Source of the DNA: Gammaproteobacteria bacterium 42_54_T18
GTDB taxonomy: Bacteria; Pseudomonadota; Gammaproteobacteria; Pseudomonadales; Ketobacteraceae
Length of the DNA: 49,405 nucleotides
Assembly (NCBI GenBank): GCA_002163245.1
Contig: MAAL01000170.1
Coordinates: 1 to 49,405, forward strand
Direction: 5' to 3'
Made by a program: the position numbers and the translations under genes. Of the stretch, positions 15,263 to 23,697 are shown in pieces (position 1 is the stretch's first letter; every line of letters begins with the position of its first letter). The notes under the pieces are model-generated. The model saw nothing but the letters and a program-made list of their open reading frames with translations, was not told the DNA's origin and searched no databases.

Positions 15263-16258
15263 ATGAAACTTGCAACACAATACAGCGCCAATCGAGATGG
15301 TCAGTTACTGGTTGTCTCTCGTAATATGCAATATGCCATTGCTGTTCCTGATATTTCCCCGACACTACAATATGCCATTGAAAACTGGCAACATTGTGCA
15401 CCCTTGCTAAATGACAAATACCAACAACTAAATCTAGCTAACGATCCAAGCGACAATACAAAAAACATCATTGATTTCACTCAGTGCAAACTGATGTCAC
15501 CTTTACCTCGATGTTATCAATGGGCCGACGGTAGTGCTTATGTAAATCATGTAGAGCTTGTACGAAAAGCCAGAGGTGCAGAGATGCCTGATTCATTCTG
15601 GAAAAGCCCACTTATGTATCAGGGTGGTGGTGATAGCTTTCTCGGACCAACGGAAAACATCCCACTAATGAACGAGAATTGGGGCCTCGACTTAGAAGCC
15701 GAAATTGCCATTATCACCGACGACGTTACGGAAGGCACAAGCATTGAAAGTGCCGAAAAACACATAAAACTGTTTATGTTGGTGAACGATATCTCTCTGC
15801 GAAATTTAATTCCTGAAGAGTTGGCCAAAGGTTTTGGTTTTTTTCAGAGTAAACCTTCCAGCAGTTTCAGCCCCGTTGCCGTTACCGCAGATGAACTGGG
15901 TGATGCTTGGAATGGAAAAAAACTACACCTACCTTTAACAAGTCACATAAACGATACGCTATTTGGTCAACCTAACGCAGGCATAGATATGACATTTGAT
16001 TTCCCTACTTTGGTAAGTCATGCATGTAAAAGCCGACGTTTAATCGCGGGGAGTATTATTGGATCAGGCACGGTATCAAATTATGATCGTAGCAACGGCT
16101 CATCCTGTATTGCGGAAAAACGTATGTTAGAGAAGATTGCCACCGGCAGTATAATCACTCCCTTCTTAACTGACGGAGATAGTATTTGTATAGAAATGTT
16201 TGATAGCAACGGGCTGTCTATATTTGGTGCTATCAAACAACGGGTGGTATCTCAATGA
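15263..16258 (+). CDS. fahA: Fumarylacetoacetate hydrolase family protein
   Basis: This protein would cleave fumarylacetoacetate to fumarate and acetoacetate, the last step of the pathway. It has 331 residues. The central FAH-fold motif is present: NWGLDLEAEIAIITDD, with the acidic pair that binds the divalent metal. SGTVSNYDRSNGSSCIAEKR and FLTDGDSICIEM further on are typical of the FAH C-terminal domain. The N-terminal 90 residues form the small extra domain seen in this type. An AGGGG ribosome binding site precedes the ATG. Its stop codon overlaps the maiA start (ATGA), so the two are probably translationally coupled. Confidence 0.93.
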   Translation: MKLATQYSANRDGQLLVVSRNMQYAIAVPDISPTLQYAIENWQHCAPLLNDKYQQLNLANDPSDNTKNIIDFTQCKLMSPLPRCYQWADGSAYVNHVELVRKARGAEMPDSFWKSPLMYQGGGDSFLGPTENIPLMNENWGLDLEAEIAIITDDVTEGTSIESAEKHIKLFMLVNDISLRNLIPEELAKGFGFFQSKPSSSFSPVAVTADELGDAWNGKKLHLPLTSHINDTLFGQPNAGIDMTFDFPTLVSHACKSRRLIAGSIIGSGTVSNYDRSNGSSCIAEKRMLEKIATGSIITPFLTDGDSICIEMFDSNGLSIFGAIKQRVVSQ

Positions 16259-16905
16259 TTTTATACAGTTACTTCCGATCCAGTGCCGCTTACCGTGTAC
16301 GTATTGCGTTAAATATCAAAGATATCAACTACAGTATAAAACCCATACATTTATTGAAATCTGGAGGCGAACAACATCACCCAGAATTCCACCAAATAAA
16401 CCCACAGAATTTGGTACCGGTGCTCACCCATAACAACCGAAACATAAGCCAGTCTCTCGCAATTATGGAGTATTTGGAAACATGCCAGCCAACCCCTTCA
16501 TTATTGCCCGAAAACACGAACAACAACATCGCATGCCAAGAATTTTCACTTATCATTTGTTGTGATATACATCCACTCAATAATCTACGGGTACTAAATT
16601 ACCTAAAACACGATACTGAGTCAGAAATTGATGTCACTCAATGGGTCCAACATTGGATTAATGAAGGCTTCTCTGCCCTGGAAACAAAAATATCATCCGT
16701 AAAAGACAACAGTGGTGGAAAATACTGTTATGGGGACACCGCTACGATAGCTGACTGCTGCCTAATTCCACAGATATACAATGCATTGCGTTATGACATC
16801 GATATGTCGATGTACCCGACGCTTAACAGGGTATATCAACACTGCCTGGCACAACCTGAATTCCGTCAAGCTGCACCAGAACAACAAATCGATTTCCCAG
16901 GCTAA
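16255..16905 (+). CDS. maiA: Maleylacetoacetate isomerase (zeta-class GST)
   Basis: This enzyme performs the glutathione-dependent cis-trans isomerisation of maleylacetoacetate to fumarylacetoacetate. The 216-residue protein begins with the zeta-class signature YFRSSAAYRVRIALNI, with the active-site serine pair; the Cys found in the eukaryotic SSC motif is Ala here, common in bacteria. NLVPVL and SLAIMEYLE follow as the glutathione-binding part, then an all-helical C-terminal domain with the N-cap-like GDTATIADCCL. It is the last gene of the operon. Its stop codon overlaps by 3 bp that of the convergent downstream gene, so both genes end on the same bases. Confidence 0.94.
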   Translation: MILYSYFRSSAAYRVRIALNIKDINYSIKPIHLLKSGGEQHHPEFHQINPQNLVPVLTHNNRNISQSLAIMEYLETCQPTPSLLPENTNNNIACQEFSLIICCDIHPLNNLRVLNYLKHDTESEIDVTQWVQHWINEGFSALETKISSVKDNSGGKYCYGDTATIADCCLIPQIYNALRYDIDMSMYPTLNRVYQHCLAQPEFRQAAPEQQIDFPG

Positions 16906-17816
16906 TGCAGTCGATCTCGATCTCGATCCAAACCACTCCAAAATGCGTAGACACCATCTAACATTTCATTGCCAATACGAATAAAAGCATCCTCATCCAC
17001 ATTAAAGTTAAAGTAATAACTTTCCAACTCTTGCTGTGTATGATGCGCATGATTTGCTTCCAACTGACTGTGCCAAGAAAAAAAGGTTAAAGGCAGCTTT
17101 TCCATATGATGACTGCTTTTATAACGATTTAATCCCGAAACCAACTGATCCCAAAACCCTGCTGAAGCCCAATTTTCCACAGCATAAGAGGCCGCTGTAG
17201 ACGTCTGATAATCTTCACTGCCATACAAACGGATCAATTCATCACAAAAGAACAAGGTGCTGGGTTTACCTCTGCCTCTTTTCCCTAACAATCTAAAATC
17301 CAACCCCAACTTTCCCGCCATACGCACCAGGAGTTCAAAATGTGCTGCACGAAAGTGAAACCTTCCACCCTCAATAGATCCTTCTAAACCACCAAGATCC
17401 CGATCACCCGAGCCTGATATACCACCAGCTGATGAAGGGTGCTTCTTATCATTAAATAACACTCCTAACTCATTAGCTAGAATCTCTTTTGACGCTCGCA
17501 TCTCTTCGATAGTATCGGCATTCAGCATTTTCTGCAGCTGTGCCACTAAAAATTGATTTGAAAAAACGCTGAATTGAATAATAAAGTATTTGACCTGAGC
17601 ATCATTTAATTCGGCATTAGAAAACCAATGCGTGTACGGATTATTAGTAATCACTTGATGAGTTAACATTTCATTATTAATGCGTTTCTGAAACCTAAGA
17701 AACGCTTCGGCCCTCCCTAATTCATAACTGCCATTATCTAGATTTTCCAACGTTGCATCGGTTAATCCAACTACATGGTGTTGTTCTGCAAAATCACTTA
17801 AACGAGACGATTGCAT
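16902..17816 (-). CDS. Probable heme-oxygenase-like-fold (TenA/PqqC/diiron oxidase type) protein, 304 aa
   Basis: The predicted protein is soluble and mostly helical with no signal peptide. Several segments look like the heme-oxygenase-like diiron oxidase / TenA-PqqC group: YFIIQFSVFSNQFLVAQLQK (about 90-110), RASKEILANELGVLF with a conserved-looking Glu (about 123-137), FHFRAAHFELLVRM (about 165-178), and SWHSQLEANHAHHTQQELE (about 250-268) with His/Glu candidates for metal binding. This is recognition by pattern, not by a search. Substrate is unknown. CGGGAGA precedes the ATG, so the start is secure. The C-terminus (DRDRDRLH) comes from a short GATCTC repeat where the gene overlaps maiA. 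A 12-bp palindrome lies about 70 bp upstream. Confidence 0.6.
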   Translation of the reverse strand: MQSSRLSDFAEQHHVVGLTDATLENLDNGSYELGRAEAFLRFQKRINNEMLTHQVITNNPYTHWFSNAELNDAQVKYFIIQFSVFSNQFLVAQLQKMLNADTIEEMRASKEILANELGVLFNDKKHPSSAGGISGSGDRDLGGLEGSIEGGRFHFRAAHFELLVRMAGKLGLDFRLLGKRGRGKPSTLFFCDELIRLYGSEDYQTSTAASYAVENWASAGFWDQLVSGLNRYKSSHHMEKLPLTFFSWHSQLEANHAHHTQQELESYYFNFNVDEDAFIRIGNEMLDGVYAFWSGLDRDRDRLH

Positions 17817-17881
17817 CGCTGTTCTCCCGATTATTGAATTGTGTTAGACCTATTTTACCTAAGGCTTTGACATGTCTTAAA

Positions 17882-17893
17882 TACCGATCGGTA
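17882..17893. promoter_or_regulatory. Perfect 12-bp palindrome TACCGATCGGTA, possible operator
   Basis: This palindrome lies 66-77 bp upstream of the start of the heme-oxygenase-fold gene (ATG 17816, minus strand). Its form (ACCGATCGGT core) is like operators of TetR-family repressors. No TetR gene is in the window, so the regulator is unknown. Confidence 0.4.
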
Positions 17894-17973
17894 CTAACAA
17901 ATCCTCTGCAAATCACAATATAATGTAAACGGCATATCAGAAACCCTCCCCCCTGAGTGAGAGGCCTTTATGG

Positions 17974-18270
17974 CTACTCAATTGTAAACTTTTTATTAAT
18001 TCGCGAAATGGTCAGTAGGTGTTTAACTTTCGCGCTGACATTACGAATGGATATTTTTACATCATTACCAAGCGTCTTTCGCATATTTATCAACATTCCC
18101 AGCGCCGAACTATCCATATATTGAACTTTCCGCATGTCTATGACGTAATCTACCAATACAACTTCGATATATGACGCACGAAACTCCTTATCCATACCAA
18201 AGTTAAACTCACCGGAAACTTTAATTATGAGCTCTTTACTATCACTGGAAAGCGTTGCCTCAATCCCCAT
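17974..18270 (-). CDS. STAS-domain protein (anti-anti-sigma factor type), 98 aa
   Basis: A single STAS domain fills the protein. The core KVSGEFNF, IDMRKVQYMDSSALGML and VSAKVKHLLTISRINKKF match anti-sigma-factor antagonists of the SpoIIAA/RsbV kind. Ser54/Ser55 in MDSSALG are the usual site of phosphorylation by a partner kinase. Partner kinase, phosphatase and sigma-factor genes are not adjacent, so its partner is not known. AAGAGG lies 6 nt before the ATG. In proteobacteria such lone STAS proteins often work with response-regulator phosphatases. Confidence 0.88.
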   Translation of the reverse strand: MGIEATLSSDSKELIIKVSGEFNFGMDKEFRASYIEVVLVDYVIDMRKVQYMDSSALGMLINMRKTLGNDVKISIRNVSAKVKHLLTISRINKKFTIE

Positions 18271-18419
18271 GTATACCTCTTATGATCTAATCGAGTGATA
18301 TCTATAAAGACTAGTCTAGGAATGTATAATGATGTGGCTTTTCAGGGTTCAATAGATAGAACAGCCAAGCTACCCCCCAAAACTTTTAGGCGTAGACCGA
18401 ATTAAGTTGACCAAATCCA

Positions 18420-18818
18420 CTAAGGCGTAACTGTATCTAATTTCTTCCGGGTTTTAGCTAACTGCTGCATAGCGGTTTGATGGCCATCTTTAGCTGCAAG
18501 AACAAACCAACTATCTGCATATTGCAAAATAATATGGGAGCTTACGTTGCTCAAGGTCATTAAAGACTTATTCGCAAGTTCAAAATCACCCTGATGCATA
18601 CATCGCTCATGTACTATTTCATAAAAGCACGCCCCTATTTGATATGCGGCCTCTGGAGATAGCTGAGAATCACCATACTCCTGTAAAATGCAGGACTCAA
18701 AATCTGTAGACACACTATCTTCCGCCAACAACGTTTGAGGCAGAACCAAAAACAAAATAAATACAGCAATTACGATCCGAATATCGACAGCCTTACTCAG
18801 TATTTTCATAACATGCAC
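18420..18818 (-). CDS. Hypothetical secreted protein, 132 aa
   Basis: A long hydrophobic stretch (VIAVFILFLVLPQTLLA, about residues 16-32) ending in LLAED looks like a signal peptide with cleavage after LLA. The mature part of about 100 residues is helical and has four cysteines (CILQ, GACFYE, HERCM), which may form disulfides. AAKDGHQTAMQQLA resembles a single Sel1/TPR-like helix pair. The start is uncertain: ATG 18818 or the in-frame ATG 18809 (MKILSK). I do not recognise the family. Confidence 0.65.
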   Translation of the reverse strand: MHVMKILSKAVDIRIVIAVFILFLVLPQTLLAEDSVSTDFESCILQEYGDSQLSPEAAYQIGACFYEIVHERCMHQGDFELANKSLMTLSNVSSHIILQYADSWFVLAAKDGHQTAMQQLAKTRKKLDTVTP

Positions 18819-19046
18819 CAGTACGCCTTAGCGATAATATTGAATCACATTCTCTCCCTTATAAGGCTAGCCAGAACATCCTGCTCTCCACCTATCTTAA
18901 TTGTAGTCCTTTAGTCTATTTTTTGTCCAAAATGTGAACTATAAAAAATGCTAGCAACCTAAAAAGCAGTAGTTGTGATCAAATAAAACACTAATAAACA
19001 GTAGGTTACATAAATTCGGGTATGGAAAGGTAAAAACAAGGGCACC

Positions 19047-19067
19047 CCAGCATTTGGTCAATGCTGG
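19047..19067 (-). terminator. Terminator of the desaturase-type gene
   Basis: An 8-bp perfect stem (CCAGCATT/AATGCTGG, loop TGGTC) lies 22 bp after the stop codon at 19089. In minus-strand sense a GTTTTTACC run follows after a GC-rich tract. Confidence 0.55.
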
Positions 19068-19088
19068 CGATTCTGACTATTTCATTGG

Positions 19089-20321
19089 CTATTCTTTAAT
19101 ATGGAAATCACGCGTATTGGGAGGGGCGTAATTAACCGATCCGACCAAACACATGATTTTTGTTGTCAGCCCCTTATTCGAATTAACTTCATATATTATT
19201 TGAATTAATCCAGACAACAGTAAACGAAGCGGATTGTGATGTAGGTTGGGATTACTCCACAGGCCTACATTAGGTGTTGGTTCCGCTATCGGCGGTAGCC
19301 CTTTGAACGTTCCAAAAACATGATCCCAAAAATAAGCAACACCTCCTCCGATATTGACCTGATTGGTTTTATTCGATGCAACAATTTCGGCATCACGGGC
19401 GTGATGGAGATAGTGATAAACCCCATTGCCAGACAAAAAACAGAGAACTGATATCCACTTAGATTTAACTCCCTCTTTGAAGAGAGCTGTTTGGTGCCCA
19501 TATGGGTCTGCAAATGTAATAATTAGATGAAAGAAAAACATTTCCATAAAGAGTTGCTGTTCATAAAACAACTTTGATATAGCGGAAAAAATAAACGTTT
19601 TTGCAAATACAATCCCTATAAAAAAGGGAACCGATATAATAACAACATTTGTCGTTGCTGGCGTTAATATCACTGGCATATGGTGAAAACGATGAAGGGT
19701 AAGCCAGAGAAACCGATTGAGATGGCACATTCGATGAATCCAATAGTGGAAAAAACCCTGGACAAGATATGTGAGAATAAAAGCAACTAAAAGAGGTAAC
19801 TCCACAAACGTAGGTATATTTTCCGTATATGTAAGCGCTAGAGCGAAGAGATTTTCAACCGCATTAAACCCTGTAATAAAATCCATACCAAACCCAACAC
19901 ATAGCAACCCTAAAAGCATTCCAGCGATCAACACAAAAACTATATTTAACCCGTTAGCAACCATAAACAATGCGATGGTTTTCATCGGCAAATCCGGATC
20001 GTTACTTCGATAAGCAAACTGCCCCCTGATAAAAAGCTGCAAGCGAAAGAGTACATTTGCAACAAGCATGAATAGACCCACATAAAATAAAATAGGATAA
20101 CGATATTCCAATGACTTGAAAAAAGAGAATATTAATGACCAATCATATTCATCACCAAATCCAAAACCAAGGAAAATTGTCGGATAGGTCCTGATAAATA
20201 TAAGCGTAAATACAATGATAAAACTGATAAGAAATAGACGCTCCAAGTTGCCGAATCTATCCGGAATATCAGGAATTTCTTTGCTAAGAAGCATATGCAA
20301 CCAGCCATTACGTTTCATCAT
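19089..20321 (-). CDS. Sterol desaturase / fatty acid hydroxylase family membrane protein
   Basis: This is a di-iron membrane hydroxylase. The histidine clusters of the family are all visible: HYWIHRMCH (HxxxH), LHRFHHMP (HxxHH), and near the C-terminus YGHQT and YHYLHHARDAE (HxxHH). At least five hydrophobic membrane segments precede and separate them. I prefer the start at ATG 20321 (MMKRNGWLHML, about 410 aa) over the longest frame at ATG 20438. The longer version would overlap the divergent regulator, and GAGAAAG lies just before 20321. The substrate (sterol-like, fatty acid or carotenoid) cannot be told. The divergent AraC-type gene is the obvious candidate regulator. Confidence 0.88.
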   Translation of the reverse strand: MMKRNGWLHMLLSKEIPDIPDRFGNLERLFLISFIIVFTLIFIRTYPTIFLGFGFGDEYDWSLIFSFFKSLEYRYPILFYVGLFMLVANVLFRLQLFIRGQFAYRSNDPDLPMKTIALFMVANGLNIVFVLIAGMLLGLLCVGFGMDFITGFNAVENLFALALTYTENIPTFVELPLLVAFILTYLVQGFFHYWIHRMCHLNRFLWLTLHRFHHMPVILTPATTNVVIISVPFFIGIVFAKTFIFSAISKLFYEQQLFMEMFFFHLIITFADPYGHQTALFKEGVKSKWISVLCFLSGNGVYHYLHHARDAEIVASNKTNQVNIGGGVAYFWDHVFGTFKGLPPIAEPTPNVGLWSNPNLHHNPLRLLLSGLIQIIYEVNSNKGLTTKIMCLVGSVNYAPPNTRDFHIKE

Positions 20322-20428
20322 AACTATCGCTTTCTCTTTTCTGACTCGATTGAGTTTATGAGGTGTAATATACGGACATGAGCTCAATCTGTTTTGACAT
20401 ATCTCGCCACCTTCGTAATAATACTGAA

Positions 20429-21418
20429 ATGACTTCAACTCCTTATATTGCCAACGATCTATCCGGTCTATTAATAAAATCCATCGAACACTATTCGATT
20501 AACGCGAAAGATATAAGGCAAGAACTCTCTCGATTTCAAAAAAACACCAACTCCCGACTGGGTTATGAAAGGTGGTGTAGTTATATCAGTCGGCTCGGAG
20601 AATTGAGCAACAACCCTTGTATTGGAATAGATATCGGAGAACTGCTCGAGCCCTCTTTCTGCGGCGTATTAGGACACCTTGCGTTGAGCTGTGGAACGCT
20701 TGCCGAAGCCTTTGCCCGCTTTGCACGATATCAACAATTACTTTATGAGGGCGCCGGAGAGATTTCCATTGTAGGTGATAAGTACCGATTCTGCTGGACG
20801 CGTGAACACGTGGAAGTATTTGATACGCAGCAGTCCGATGAGATTCTTCTGGTAGGCCTACTCAGACTCGCGAAACACCTATCAGGAAAGGATTTCCTTA
20901 AACCTTACAGAGTGGGTTTCATGCATTCTCCTCCTAACTATGCCCCGAAGTATGAGGCGTCGCTAGGGAGTAATATTGAATACGATCAACCCCAGGTTTT
21001 TGTTGAATTTACGGTAGATTTACTGAGTAGCCCCATCAGCGATCGTAACCCAATGCTAGTTAGCCTACTAGATCAGCAAGCTGAAGCGTTGTTAAGGGCA
21101 CTTCCTAATAAAAGTGAGTTTGATATTGCGCTGCGAAAATCAGTGATTATATGCTTACAGAATGGCACGCCATCCTTAGGTGTAATATCCAAAGCCTTAA
21201 ATATCTCCAGCAGAACATTACATCGACGCCTGGAAGAACGCTGTTTGAATTTTGGCTCATTATTGCAGAAAATACGTCAGGAGCTAGCTATACAATACCT
21301 GCGTGAAAAGCAACTATCTATAATCGAAATCAGCTTCTTACTTGGCTACTCCGAACAAAGTGCTTTCTCACGAGCATTTAAACAATGGACCGGAAAAACA
21401 CCCGGCAAGTTTTTATAG
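20429..21418 (+). CDS. AraC-family transcriptional regulator (OruR/arabinose_bd type)
   Basis: The N-terminal two thirds (LLIKSIEHYSIN, CIGIDIGELLEPSFCGVLGHLALSCGTLAEA) match the ligand-binding domain of the OruR/ArgR-like AraC subgroup. The C-terminal 100 residues carry two helix-turn-helix units (GVISKALNISSRTLHRRLEE and SIIEISFLLGYSEQSAFSRAFK), ending in the usual W.GKTPGKFL. ATG 20429 gives the usual short N-terminus; an upstream in-frame ATG at 20378 (17 residues longer) has GAGG in front and is also possible. It is divergent from the desaturase-type gene, which it probably regulates in response to a lipid or steroid-like ligand (inference). Confidence 0.9.
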   Translation: MTSTPYIANDLSGLLIKSIEHYSINAKDIRQELSRFQKNTNSRLGYERWCSYISRLGELSNNPCIGIDIGELLEPSFCGVLGHLALSCGTLAEAFARFARYQQLLYEGAGEISIVGDKYRFCWTREHVEVFDTQQSDEILLVGLLRLAKHLSGKDFLKPYRVGFMHSPPNYAPKYEASLGSNIEYDQPQVFVEFTVDLLSSPISDRNPMLVSLLDQQAEALLRALPNKSEFDIALRKSVIICLQNGTPSLGVISKALNISSRTLHRRLEERCLNFGSLLQKIRQELAIQYLREKQLSIIEISFLLGYSEQSAFSRAFKQWTGKTPGKFL

Positions 21419-21504
21419 AGTTATCTTACAACTCAATCCGTGCAAGCGAAATTCCTTAACGCAATCAACCCCTAGCACCTTATTTTTCCTGCATGGCTGG
21501 GTGC

Positions 21505-21966
21505 CTATTTCCTTGACAACAAACTCGTTAGATTTGAAAACTGTTGACCCGGGCCCAACAGTTTGGTTTTTGTATCAAACCTATAGGCAGTTGAACCTTC
21601 AATGACTTGCACAAAGTCGGTGATCTCTGAGCCTAAGAAAGTCCCGCCATTGTGAGGGATTATTGTAGGTGCATCGCTTAACCTATTCATGTCAATATAA
21701 GTCAATGCAATCATACTGTGGTGGCCTTCTTGAAGTATCTTTGCGGCATTAACTGTTGGATGATTTGCCCCGACATTAGGCCGGTCATAAAGAATATAAT
21801 TGACCTTCTCCTCTATTCCACTCTGCAATTCATCCGCCTTGTCATGTGTAGGCATCCCCCTAAGGTAAACAAACCTCTGGCCAAACTTATAACCTTGTTC
21901 ATAAATCCTAACCAAAGCCCTATGAACATCATGCACATTGATTCTAACCACGATAACACTCCCCAA
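21505..21966 (-). CDS. Hypothetical protein, non-ATG start or frameshifted gene
   Basis: The frame is open for about 153 codons from TTG 21966 and has plausible protein character (VRINVHDVHRALVRIYEQGY, YILYDRPNVGANHPT, IPHNGGTFLGSEITDF). No ATG opens it before residue 38. In-frame codons continue upstream of the TTG to a TAA near 22016. In another frame an ATG at 22022 begins MANLNPISTSR and stops at once; a one-base shift would join it to this frame. So the gene may use TTG, or it may be a frameshifted pseudogene. No signal peptide or membrane segment is seen. I do not recognise the family. Confidence 0.35.
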   Translation of the reverse strand: MGSVIVVRINVHDVHRALVRIYEQGYKFGQRFVYLRGMPTHDKADELQSGIEEKVNYILYDRPNVGANHPTVNAAKILQEGHHSMIALTYIDMNRLSDAPTIIPHNGGTFLGSEITDFVQVIEGSTAYRFDTKTKLLGPGQQFSNLTSLLSRK

Positions 21967-22125
21967 ATAAGGGTAAATCCTATCACTTATCGTGAGGTCG
22001 ATATAGGGTTCAAATTAGCCATCCGTTTTCGTTAATTTGACCCCTCTCATTGACTGTAATAACACAAAATGACCGCCCAAAGCGGCTAGTTATACAGTTG
22101 CACTTAACGAACCACTAGATCGTAT

Positions 22126-22308
22126 ATGCTAAACTTACAGTTAAAATATCATCCCGTAATATTCAAAACACACTCGATTATTCCACCGGTTAAAGCGAGT
22201 GTCGGCTTTCATGACAAGGATATCCGCGATCAATTCAACAAAAAACTATCTGAATATTTAGATCAGAAAAAAGATGTACGTGTCATTGAAAAACATATTG
22301 GGAAATAA
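22126..22308 (+). pseudogene. Possible C-terminal remnant of a periplasmic solute-binding protein (family 3)
   Basis: The 60-residue frame lacks a signal sequence and a good ribosome binding site. Its second half (ASVGFHDKDIRDQFNKKLSE, then VIEKHIGK) looks like the last helices of extracellular solute-binding proteins of the amino-acid type, where a strand with a Gly-Phe is followed by 'fn..l..l...g....i..kyg'. The frame is stopped by TAA at 22105-22107, with no binding-protein sequence before it. I read it as a decayed tail, but it could be a chance frame. Confidence 0.3.
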
Positions 22309-22536
22309 TAAGACATTCGTTAACCACTAGAATTATATGCCTATCACAAAGAGTCATCGCAAAAGTACTGATTTCGAGCCTTCCTAATTCCAATAAATTT
22401 CGAAATTTTACTGTGCTTTTACTAACCAGTCGCGTAAATTGGCGCAAATTGATCTTAGGGCAACTAAAAAGCTCTTCATCAAAGATGTTTGTCAAGATAT
22501 TTTATTATATTCGTTCTGCGGAACAAGGAGATTTAT
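22309..22536. other. Non-coding or decayed stretch before the MopE-like lipoprotein gene
   Basis: Only very short frames are present (for example MPITKSHRK from 22338, stopped after 16 codons). The right end supplies the AAGGAG ribosome binding site of the next gene. With the doubtful frames to its left it forms about 1 kb with no secure gene. Confidence 0.4.
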
Positions 22537-23697
22537 ATGTCTATTAGGAATTGGCTGGTCGTTTATTCAATTACTTTATTAACCGCATGTGGTGGCGGTA
22601 GCGGTGGCAGTAGTGGTGGTGACAGCAGCCATCAAATTAATGAAACTTTCCCAACAAGCGCTGATTCCGCGGAAAACGGAGCTGGCGATAATTCGATTGA
22701 AACAGCAACCCCTCTACCCCTAGGTCAACTTCAAACTCGCACAATCTTTCCTGTTGGAGATGTTGACTTTGTCTCTATCGAATTAACTGAGGGCACAATT
22801 TACGAGCTTTCAGCAAATAATTTGTGTGCTACCTGTGACACCTATCTTTATCTTTATGATGTTAATGGGGACCAAATAACGAGTGCTGATGACTATATGT
22901 TTTTAGACTCAAGAATAGAGTTTTCTCCAAGCGAGACAGGTACCTATTACCTGGAAGCCAGAGCTTATAACGAAACATTTGGTATCTCCACATACTCTTT
23001 AAACGCGAGAGAACTCATTGACTTTGACGAGGATGGCTACTCCAGCTTTTACGATTGTAATGATAATGATGCTAGTATTCACCCCTCTTATGGCAACGAG
23101 GTATTAGGCGACGGTATCGATCAAAATTGCAGTGGTTTTGATTATCCAGATGGTTCGTTAGCAGATAACGCAGAAGAAGATGACTCATTTGAAGAGGCGA
23201 CAAGCATGATTCAAGCTACAAATTCTGTGTGGGAAATTCAATTCAGCAATGAACTTGCATCCAACGTTAGAACAATCGAGGCTCCAGGGGAAGCTGATTA
23301 TTTCTCAATTAGTATTCCTGCGTACTCAGCGATTATCCTTGGAATGTTTGATAATAATTTAAATGTTGAGCTTCAGGCTTATGACTCCGATGGAATAACA
23401 TTGATTTTCTCTAGCCCGGTTGGCGCAGGAGGAGGAACAACCTTCCCCAACTCGTCTAATACAGAAAAAACGATTTATGTAAAATATTCATCGAACACTG
23501 ACGATATTGGTTACTACATACCTTTCTACTATGATTTAGGTACGGACGCCGATGGGGATGGCTACTACACGCAAGACTGGGATCAATACAGGGATTGCAA
23601 TGATACCAACTCAAACATCAACGGCTATGCTGATGAGATATTTGATGATGGTATCGATAACAATTGTGATGGCGTGATCGATACTATCTCACCATAA
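22537..23697 (+). CDS. Lipoprotein with PPC-like domains and two MopE-type metal-binding motifs, 386 aa
   Basis: ATG 22537 follows AAGGAG directly and opens a lipoprotein signal with lipobox LTAC (Cys18), followed by a Gly/Ser-rich linker. Residues about 45-160 and 210-330 each look like a bacterial pre-peptidase C-terminal (PPC) domain (GDVDFVSIEL, TYYLEARAY; GEADYFSISI). After each comes a repeat of the MopE putative metal-binding kind: DFDEDGY..DCNDNDASIHP with GIDQNC (about 162-203), and DADGDGYYTQ..DCNDTNSNING with GIDNNCDG (about 337-382). The Asp-rich loops suggest calcium binding. The protein is probably anchored at the outer membrane and may bind surfaces or ions; no catalytic domain is visible. 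Confidence 0.88.
   Translation: MSIRNWLVVYSITLLTACGGGSGGSSGGDSSHQINETFPTSADSAENGAGDNSIETATPLPLGQLQTRTIFPVGDVDFVSIELTEGTIYELSANNLCATCDTYLYLYDVNGDQITSADDYMFLDSRIEFSPSETGTYYLEARAYNETFGISTYSLNARELIDFDEDGYSSFYDCNDNDASIHPSYGNEVLGDGIDQNCSGFDYPDGSLADNAEEDDSFEEATSMIQATNSVWEIQFSNELASNVRTIEAPGEADYFSISIPAYSAIILGMFDNNLNVELQAYDSDGITLIFSSPVGAGGGTTFPNSSNTEKTIYVKYSSNTDDIGYYIPFYYDLGTDADGDGYYTQDWDQYRDCNDTNSNINGYADEIFDDGIDNNCDGVIDTISP

Noticed and set aside
20322-20438. Longer N-terminus of the desaturase-type protein
   Set aside because: It would overlap the divergent regulator gene, and a better ribosome binding site lies at 20321.
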